Source of the DNA: Candidatus Melainabacteria bacterium
GTDB taxonomy: Bacteria > Cyanobacteriota > Vampirovibrionia > Obscuribacterales > Obscuribacteraceae
Length of the DNA: 18,827 nt
Direction: 5' to 3'
NCBI GenBank assembly: GCA_003151275.1
Contig: PLXC01000038.1
Coordinates: forward strand, 41,538-60,364
In this document: piece by piece, positions 14,601 through 18,827 of the stretch
Numbering within the stretch: position 1 is the stretch's first letter
How the letters are laid out: each line of letters starts with the position of its first letter
Made by a program: the position numbers and the translations under genes
Notes under the pieces: generated by a model
The model's input: the letters and a program-made list of their open reading frames with translations, nothing else
Told to the model about the DNA's origin: nothing
Database searches by the model: none

Positions 14601-15139
14601 TTACCCGTAAACCGGCTGTAGGCAAGCGCTGGAAAGACTTGTTGCAAATTGCGAGTGGGGTCGGGATCTAGTTCGTCTGCTAAGCGCAACTCTGGAAAAA
14701 CAGGTGTTGAAAAAGAACTTCGTGGTCCCAATTCAGCCTCGACTCCAACATGAGCACGGCGAGACCGCTCAGCAGCCTTGCGGGCATTTGCGAGCATCGT
14801 GTTCACAATATCGATCACGAGATTAAGATCGGATGTCTTGTGTTCCAAAACTAGGTGATCGCCCTGGGAGCGATTATCGCGCAAACACCACTCCGGATCG
14901 CCTTTGAGTTCATATTCCCACCAATCCTCATCGTTGAAATAAGGAAATTTAGCAGTCAGGGTATAGCTTCTCGAGTTTGTCTCTTCGGTCCAGGCCCATT
15001 CGATTACACGGCCGGGCATCTCCTTGCTTTTTGCAAACATAGCCTGGAGATCGCCCAACAGCGGCCCGCGGTTTGACTCAGACAATCTCAGTCTGGCGGC
15101 TACTTGATCCAACTCTGCTGATTTTCTGACGGTGGACAT
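11681..15139 (-). CDS. 1152-residue PATAN / pseudo-GGDEF / helical-repeat protein
   Basis: A large cytoplasmic multidomain protein with no membrane segments. Residues 1-125 are unrecognised and rich in Trp (DEDWWEYELKG). Residues about 163-250 are a DUF4388/PATAN domain (ALAYSRFTGKVEI, QVFFEDGLLIHATF). Residues about 250-330 may be a winged helix. Residues about 350-505 form a degenerate GGDEF domain (TGLYKYEAF, then HFETLDFALLMPNT where GGDEF should be). Residues about 545-632, 642-730 and 738-815 are three helical repeats resembling the N-terminal domain of type II secretion/pilus ATPases (LGQLLKRAGII, LGWVLVNRGILS). Residues 827-1055 are a low-complexity linker with two sets of tandem repeats. 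Residues 1063-1150 contain a fourth helical repeat. PATAN proteins in cyanobacteria act as response-regulator or pilus-related adaptors, so a scaffold role in signalling or motility is inference. A TATAAT box lies 49 bp upstream. Confidence 0.88.
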   Translation of the reverse strand: MSTVRKSAELDQVAARLRLSESNRGPLLGDLQAMFAKSKEMPGRVIEWAWTEETNSRSYTLTAKFPYFNDEDWWEYELKGDPEWCLRDNRSQGDHLVLEHKTSDLNLVIDIVNTMLANARKAAERSRRAHVGVEAELGPRSSFSTPVFPELRLADELDPDPTRNLQQVFPALAYSRFTGKVEICNDDKIGQVFFEDGLLIHATFSAATGDAAAREIISWRIGNVTCSQDEQTETRSVTKPIDLLLREGHGLLDQKRFLTQQGLAYESYLIKSGKYGSAGLPAEFVLAKKILDYLDRRRTLTDVIRELKPQASEWVPAVCDLLNRRLIGIRPPRKERSATINFLSDVDDQATHLYSAETGLYKYEAFLSFLQREFQLFQQRGVLVSLIVFEMSSKAERLDQKNEWLSAETVGLIGEKIELLKRPLDTFAHFETLDFALLMPNTDLSQATFMAERIVHTLTKLPFKTKQAEKNLLVFCGVANLPAQGSSIKSLITAALQAKDQAREWQWPIVTSPVDQALLENPPQEVHPPVRSARLDPGGDRYGPIGLQDLLISAWLISHENFETAFLLSEKMHMPIGKVLSIEGHIQQRTVDAASHVLSMINEQQLSVDSAIKALQLVDNHGLDIDIVLKRLGTVTQGLKRDKLGQLLKRAGIIKRWKLEEELRHSISVGLPLGWVLVNRGILSQYTLQAALMILGFIRDKSLSHEDGIKALKAVHSGSSSLRQYLRENHIDVTEPVAGLGELLVLGGLLSESELISAREIELMDRKDLESILLKQGYVTEPVLNTAKQLLISINDGKMNREQAAQFLRNNKHIPLTASVIERDFLLESNAELEKFSAVVKPAPVSNAELEKFSAVVKPAPESNAELESVGTSKSVAQPEVSETIVKNQSSSPTTASETSTETQPLESLSLAVTGEIPQVGASQTETQQTLVENESSSQPTAPETSTETPPLESLSSAVTDEIPQVGASQTETGQTLVVNQSLSPPTASETNTETQPLESLSLAVTGEIPQVGASQTETPQTAPRSADESQSSQSPPGVQARTPESKPIKPPRPKTTTIEIDRVKLLRTANFIDDKQIKQALAISNAHNTSLFRTLFDTGEIDQPAVNLAGAAKRHIESGRIDIPQAVKIMRHCKEHKIGFDEALDALEHPL
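12085..12498 (-). repeat. Three 138-bp in-frame tandem repeats
   Basis: Copies begin at 12085, 12223 and 12361, exactly 138 bp apart, each opening TCTCAGTTTGACTCGCACCG on the plus strand. They encode 46-residue Ser/Thr/Glu/Pro-rich units (LESLS, AVTGEIPQVGASQTET) of the linker in the 1152-residue protein. Copies 1 and 3 look more alike than either does to copy 2. Confidence 0.92.
12537..12659 (-). repeat. 51-bp in-frame tandem repeats, two copies plus a partial third
   Basis: Copies begin at 12537 and 12588, with a partial copy from 12639. They encode the 17-residue unit SNAELEKFSAVVKPAP at the start of the linker. The two full copies are almost identical in DNA, which points to recent duplication. 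Confidence 0.92.
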
Positions 15140-15187
15140 TACTGATATCTTGAGCTATCCAGGGTTACCAGCTTAGATTCCACAGCT

Positions 15188-15193
15188 ATTATA
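15188..15193 (-). promoter_or_regulatory. Perfect TATAAT -10 box for the 1152-residue protein gene
   Basis: TATAAT on the minus strand, 49 bp from the start codon, gives an expected leader of about 40 bases. No good -35 box lies at 17 bp (CAGATC); a TTGACT is present but only six bases away. Position and exact match make it the best promoter candidate in the gap between fabD and this gene. Confidence 0.5.
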
Positions 15194-15305
15194 CAGTCGA
15201 GTCAAATCTCGATCTGATCGTTTTCTTGACCGTTCCATGAAGTTCTCTACCCTGATCCGCGCGCGTCTCTGAACTCATTCAATTTTCTCCATTTGCATTG
15301 ATAAC

Positions 15306-15326
15306 AAAAAGAGGCACAACAACCTC
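15306..15326 (-). terminator. Weak terminator candidate downstream of fabD
   Basis: On the minus strand GAGG and CCTC form a short stem around an 8-base loop, followed by TTTTT, about 50 bases after the fabD stop. Four base pairs is short, so this is tentative. Confidence 0.3.
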
Positions 15327-15377
15327 ACTGATGAGACACTGAAGGCAAGACAATAACGAGGCATTAACGACGCTTGC

Positions 15378-16343
15378 TTAGACCAGGGCGTGTCCTAATT
15401 CCTGAATGGTTGCTTTCAGATTTTCCGGATCGGAGACGTTGAACATTTTGGCGGATCGGTCGATCTTTTTGACCGTACCGACCAAAACCTTTCCTGGCCC
15501 AATCTCAATAAATGTATCAACACCCTGCGACAACATATACTCAATGCTGGCGCACCAATGCACTGGGCTTTCCATTTGACGGCTCAATTTTGCTTTGATT
15601 TGACTGGCGTCGCGTGAAGGTTTGGCATCGAAGTTCTGCACCACAGAACAGGTGGCATCTTTAAATTGCGCCTGCTCAATTTCTTTGCCAAACTCGATGG
15701 AAGCTGCGGCCATCAGAGGCGAATGGAATGCACCACCGACAGGGAGCGGGATAACTTTGCCACCTGCGGCTTTCGCCTTCTCGCCCGCCTTCACTACCGC
15801 GGCTGGATTCCCGGAAATAACAAGTTGATCGCGCGTGTTGAAATTAGCCACGATGACAACGGCTTCGATATCTTTGGCACCACTTTCTTTTAATTCAACA
15901 TGCGCGTCTGCGCAGCACTGCTCGAGAATATTAGCCGGCACTCCCAGCACAGCTGACATTGCTCCTTTGGGGCATTCTTCCATGAGATGCGCGCGTCTTT
16001 CGACAAGTCGAACTGCTTCCTCAACAGTAAGCACGTTAGCAGCGACCAATGCACTGATCTCGCCAAGACTGTGTCCGGCAACGAAGTCCGGCTGTGGCCC
16101 ACCCAGGCTCTGGTAGCACTTCCATGCCGCCAACGACACACTCAAGATCGTCGGTTGCGTATTGACTGTGCGCTTCAATTCGTCTTCAGGACCTTCGAAG
16201 CAAAGTCTGCTCAAAGACCTTCCAGCAAGTTTATCGACAGTCTGAAACAACTGTCTCGCCTCTTCAAACTCATTGAACAGCTCAGCGCTCATGCCGACGC
16301 TCTGCGAACCTTGACCCGGAAATAGGCAAGCGATCTTTCCCAC
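15378..16343 (-). CDS. fabD: Malonyl-CoA:ACP transacylase FabD
   Basis: This 321-residue enzyme transfers malonyl from CoA to acyl carrier protein, supplying the extender unit for type II fatty-acid synthesis in the cytoplasm. LFPGQGSQSVGM (8-19) forms the oxyanion region, S92 in GHSLGE is the nucleophile, H207 in GAFHSPLM is its catalytic partner, and EIGPGKVLVG is the conserved C-terminal motif. The length is normal. The start is GTG, chosen because AAGGAG lies 8 bases upstream and the family N-terminus aligns there. It follows fabH by 23 bp and is the last fatty-acid gene of the cluster here; no fabG or acpP comes after it. Confidence 0.97.
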   Translation of the reverse strand: MGKIACLFPGQGSQSVGMSAELFNEFEEARQLFQTVDKLAGRSLSRLCFEGPEDELKRTVNTQPTILSVSLAAWKCYQSLGGPQPDFVAGHSLGEISALVAANVLTVEEAVRLVERRAHLMEECPKGAMSAVLGVPANILEQCCADAHVELKESGAKDIEAVVIVANFNTRDQLVISGNPAAVVKAGEKAKAAGGKVIPLPVGGAFHSPLMAAASIEFGKEIEQAQFKDATCSVVQNFDAKPSRDASQIKAKLSRQMESPVHWCASIEYMLSQGVDTFIEIGPGKVLVGTVKKIDRSAKMFNVSDPENLKATIQELGHALV

Positions 16344-16366
16344 TTTAGTCTCTCCTTACTTCTAGC

Positions 16367-17392
16367 CTAGTCTTCTGCTTTGTAGTCGCCGCGCTTATCT
16401 TTCGCGGTCCACTTAACGATTGCCGCTCCCCAAGTCAGACCACCACCAAACCCGACAAGGCAGCAAATTGCCGGCGGTTGCACCTGCTTCCTTCTTATTG
16501 CTTGCCACAAGGCGAGGGGAATGGAGGCAGCGGAAGTGTTGCCGAGTTCGTCGACGTTGCTTACGATCTGCTCCTTGCGCATATTCAAGCGCTCCGCAGC
16601 TGCGTTGATAATGCGCCGGTTTGCTTGATGAGGCACCAAGAAGTCTATGTCTTCCACCCTGATCCCAGCCTTCGCTGCAGTCGCTCGCACTGCCTCCGGA
16701 ACGGCATGAACAGCAAATTCATATATAGCGCGACCATTCATTTGCAAAAAGCGATCCATCGCCTTTGGTGGCGTCGTTCCCGCGTGGGGATATGCCGTGC
16801 CGGTGTTTGGAATGTGCAAAAGATGAGCGCCAGTGCCATCAGCCCTTAAATAGGTAGCCAGAATTTCATTTTCACCGTCGGCAGCCTGAAGGATAAATGC
16901 ACCGGCACCATCGCCGAAAAGAATGCAGGTGTTGCGATCTTCCCAGTTTAGAAAGCGCGAGTGAATATCCACACCGACTACAAGGACAGTTTTGAATGTG
17001 CCGGAACCAACGAACTGTTGACCAACAGCCAGCGCGTAGATAATACCTGTACATGCTGCTTCCAAATCGAACGCCGCGGCGCGAGGAGCCCCGATCGCCG
17101 CTTGCACCATGCAGGCAGTGGAAGGATACAAATTATCCGGAGTCGATGTGGCAACAATAATCAAATCGATTGTGCTTGGCTCGATTTGAGCAAATGCGAT
17201 TGCGTCTTTAGCAGCGAGAATGGCCAGCGCTGATGTAGTTTCTTCCTCAGATGCAATTCTTCGTTCGCGAATGCCGGTGCGACTGGCAATCCACTCGTCC
17301 GAGGTTTCGATGAATTTTTCCAGATCCGCATTGGTCACAACTGCGCTTGGAATACCGGCGCCGACACCAATTAACTTTGCCCCCACCGGCAT
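16367..17392 (-). CDS. fabH: 3-oxoacyl-ACP synthase III FabH
   Basis: A 341-residue beta-ketoacyl-ACP synthase III, which condenses acetyl-CoA (or another short primer) with malonyl-ACP to start fatty-acid synthesis. The Cys-His-Asn triad is complete: C114 in EAACTGIIYA, H255 in VPHQANRRI and N285 in GNTSAAS. The conserved SDEWIASRTGIRERR and GFGGGLTWG are also present. ATG at 17392 is preferred: it lies two bases after the plsX stop (TGATCATG) and matches the family N-terminus, whereas the longer frame uses a TTG inside plsX. No strong Shine-Dalgarno is visible, so translational coupling to plsX is likely. Confidence 0.97.
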   Translation of the reverse strand: MPVGAKLIGVGAGIPSAVVTNADLEKFIETSDEWIASRTGIRERRIASEEETTSALAILAAKDAIAFAQIEPSTIDLIIVATSTPDNLYPSTACMVQAAIGAPRAAAFDLEAACTGIIYALAVGQQFVGSGTFKTVLVVGVDIHSRFLNWEDRNTCILFGDGAGAFILQAADGENEILATYLRADGTGAHLLHIPNTGTAYPHAGTTPPKAMDRFLQMNGRAIYEFAVHAVPEAVRATAAKAGIRVEDIDFLVPHQANRRIINAAAERLNMRKEQIVSNVDELGNTSAASIPLALWQAIRRKQVQPPAICCLVGFGGGLTWGAAIVKWTAKDKRGDYKAED

Positions 17393-17394
17393 GA

Positions 17395-18450
17395 TCACGT
17401 CAAGCAACCCAATGTGACAGCGAGACAAACAGCGCTGAGAGCTGACACCGCGGTAACGTTCAAGGTACTTTCGATTTTGCGTACGACATCGGCAGCTACC
17501 ATATCTTTTGCGACACGAATCGCGTTTTTAACTGCTGTGTGCCGTGAGCCACCATGGGCGATGACACAAACACCTTTGACGCCAACCAAAAGGGCACCAC
17601 CAGCTTCGTTGTAATCGATTCTGTTTTTCAAGGCTATAAGAGCGGGTTTAGCCATAACAGACGCAAGTCGGCCAGGCACCGTTCTCATCAACTCATGGCG
17701 AAGCATGTGGGTGATCATTTTGGAAATGCCTTCGGCGGTCTTTAGAGCAACGTTTCCGGTGAAACCATCGGTGACGACCACATCGCATTTTCCCATTGGA
17801 AAATCACGTCCTTCGACAAAACCGATGAAATTGATTTGTTCATGTGCTTTCAACAACTTGAAGGCGTCTTGAACTAGTTGATTGCCCTTAGTTTCTTCCG
17901 TACCAATATTTAGCAAGCCAACAGTCGGTGTTTCAACATTGCATAAGCCTCTGGCGAGAATTGATCCCATCAAACCGAACTGCAAAAGCTGGTTTGGATT
18001 ACAGTCAACATTTGCGCCAACATCTATAACGACGACACGTTTATTGGGCAGGGAGGTAGGCATCATGCAAGCGATTGCGGAGCGATCGACGTTTTTAATT
18101 CTGCCCAAACCGATTTGAGCTGCTACAGCAGCGGCACCAGTAGAACCGGCCGCCACCATGCCATCAGCCAGACCCTCAGCAACTTGCTTGGTCGTGACGA
18201 CAATTGACGAATCTTTCTTTCGAGTCACAGCGCGGCTGGGTTTCTCGTCCATCGCCACGACTTCTGACGCAGGCACGATAGTAATGTCCAACCCGGTTGT
18301 CGAGAGCTTGTTCAGTTCTGCCTGAATTGCATCTGCAACACCGACGAGTTGAATCGCAACTCCATATTCTCTTGCCGCAAGCACCGCGCCATGTACCACT
18401 TCGCGGGGGGCGTAGTCGCCACCCATGGCGTCCACTGCTATACGAATCAT
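17395..18450 (-). CDS. plsX: Phosphate acyltransferase PlsX
   Basis: This 351-residue enzyme makes acyl-phosphate from acyl-ACP, the donor for PlsY in phosphatidic-acid synthesis; it is peripheral to the membrane. Diagnostic stretches are the N-terminal IAVDAMGGDYAPREVVHGA, the MDEKPSRAVTRKKDSS loop, AAGSTGA, VVTDGFTGNVALKTAEG and a C-terminal Asn-Glu-Ala-Gly-Gly-Ala-Leu-Leu-Val-Gly loop. The ATG at 18450 has GGGAG six bases upstream. It follows rpmF by 54 bp that contain a small hairpin, and abuts fabH. The last 20 residues are unusually hydrophobic (AVSALSAVCLAVTLGCLT). Confidence 0.97.
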   Translation of the reverse strand: MIRIAVDAMGGDYAPREVVHGAVLAAREYGVAIQLVGVADAIQAELNKLSTTGLDITIVPASEVVAMDEKPSRAVTRKKDSSIVVTTKQVAEGLADGMVAAGSTGAAAVAAQIGLGRIKNVDRSAIACMMPTSLPNKRVVVIDVGANVDCNPNQLLQFGLMGSILARGLCNVETPTVGLLNIGTEETKGNQLVQDAFKLLKAHEQINFIGFVEGRDFPMGKCDVVVTDGFTGNVALKTAEGISKMITHMLRHELMRTVPGRLASVMAKPALIALKNRIDYNEAGGALLVGVKGVCVIAHGGSRHTAVKNAIRVAKDMVAADVVRKIESTLNVTAVSALSAVCLAVTLGCLT

Positions 18451-18473
18451 TCCCGACTCCCAGTTGCTGCCAA

Positions 18474-18490
18474 GTGCTGCTAAACAGCAC
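18474..18490 (-). promoter_or_regulatory. Small hairpin between rpmF and plsX
   Basis: GTGCTG and CAGCAC pair exactly around a five-base loop in the 54-bp gap, 24 bases before the plsX start. With no following T run on the minus strand it is probably not a terminator; it could adjust expression of the lipid genes relative to the ribosomal protein. Confidence 0.4.
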
Positions 18491-18504
18491 CCAGCTCAAT
18501 GAAC

Positions 18505-18696
18505 CTATGTGCCTTGAACTCTGTCTTCGCGATGGGCTGGACGACCGGAATAATATCCACACGAAGTGCAGACATGATGCGGGCGGCAGGTGACGCCGCA
18601 ATTCGTGCAATTGGTCAAGGTCGTCAGTTCAGCTTTCCAATGCGCTCTACGGGAATGCTGCTTTTGATGTGATGTCTTTTTCTTTGGAACAGCCAT
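18505..18696 (-). CDS. rpmF: Large-subunit ribosomal protein bL32
   Basis: A 63-residue ribosomal protein bL32, including the typical MAVPKKKTSHQKQHSRRAHW start and four zinc-binding cysteines (C30, C33, C43, C46), so the zinc-containing form. GGAGG lies upstream of the ATG, at a rather long spacing of about 12 bases. The order yceD-rpmF-plsX-fabH-fabD is conserved across many bacteria and ties ribosome production to lipid synthesis. The C-terminal tail after the zinc ribbon (GRPAHREDRVQGT) looks normal. Confidence 0.96.
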   Translation of the reverse strand: MAVPKKKTSHQKQHSRRAHWKAELTTLTNCTNCGVTCRPHHVCTSCGYYSGRPAHREDRVQGT

Positions 18697-18738
18697 GAGT
18701 GGGTGGAATCCTCCATCGGGTTCGGAACTGATTATTAT

Positions 18739-18827
18739 CTACGAATTTTCTTTGGAATCTTCATTTGGAAATAGAGTCTTTAAGTTCTTCCAGCGCGGGT
18801 CTATCGGGCGGTCGTCTGTTTTGGACC
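18739..18827 (-). CDS. yceD: C-terminal end of YceD/DUF177 protein (partial)
   Basis: Only the last 28 residues are in the window. The frame on the minus strand from 18825 reads SKTDDRPIDPRWKNLKTLFP followed by NEDSKENS and a TAG stop. The IDPRW-LK-L pattern is the usual end of the DUF177 family, which lies directly upstream of rpmF in many genomes and is linked to 23S rRNA accumulation. The other two frames lack such a match. Identification rests on this motif plus position. Confidence 0.75.
   Translation of the reverse strand, partial: SKTDDRPIDPRWKNLKTLFPNEDSKENS

Noticed and set aside
10660..15139. Active diguanylate cyclases
   Set aside because: The GGDEF loop is ETLDF or ETRDF and the first metal ligand is Glu in both, so catalysis is not expected.
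17393..17428. Longer FabH reading from a TTG at 17428
   Set aside because: The added residues lie in plsX and do not match the FabH N-terminus; the ATG at 17392 does.
18176..18610. 144-residue minus-strand frame across plsX and rpmF
   Set aside because: Out of frame with two unmistakable genes, and the product is Arg/Cys/Ser-rich without a pattern.

Overview
The window is ordinary-density bacterial chromosome of roughly balanced base composition and carries one insertion sequence. No rRNA, tRNA, CRISPR array or phage gene was seen. The gene content suggests a diderm bacterium related to the non-photosynthetic cyanobacterial lineages (Melainabacteria/Vampirovibrionia, perhaps Obscuribacter-like). 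The grounds are a secreted SLH plus coiled-coil protein of the cyanobacterial outer-membrane type, a DUF4388/PATAN protein with a degenerate GGDEF domain and type-II-secretion-ATPase-like helical repeats, a GatD-type amidotransferase, and a yceD-rpmF-plsX-fabH-fabD cluster. This placement is inference; no marker gene settles it.

Left part (1-3964): three genes on the minus strand. A secreted protein with a beta-propeller-like region, an HExxH motif and TPRs runs off the left edge. An inositol-monophosphatase-family enzyme and a short SLH/coiled-coil secreted protein follow at higher coordinates, separated by a perfect 12-bp hairpin. A 555-bp gap without a convincing gene, but rich in inverted repeats, separates these from gatD on the plus strand.

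Middle (3965-10341): gatD is followed within a few bases of its stop by a complete IS200/IS605-type element with divergent tnpB and tnpA and hairpin ends. Beyond it lie an FAD oxidoreductase with a C-terminal Rieske domain (minus), a secreted Gly/Asn/Gln-rich protein with a duplicated WGANIGT motif (plus), a 60-residue protein (minus, overlapping it tail to tail) and a saccharopine-dehydrogenase-family enzyme (plus).

Right part (10316-18827): everything is on the minus strand. In transcription order from the right edge come the end of yceD (DUF177), rpmF, plsX, fabH and fabD: a ribosomal protein coupled to phospholipid and fatty-acid initiation. After a 238-bp gap with a perfect TATAAT box comes a probable three-gene unit. 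It consists of a 1152-residue multidomain protein (PATAN, pseudo-GGDEF, helical repeats, repetitive linker), a 320-residue protein with a second pseudo-GGDEF domain, and a YciI-like protein. The two pseudo-GGDEF proteins are the best candidate here for an undescribed signalling module: both have lost the GGDEF active-site signature in the same way.
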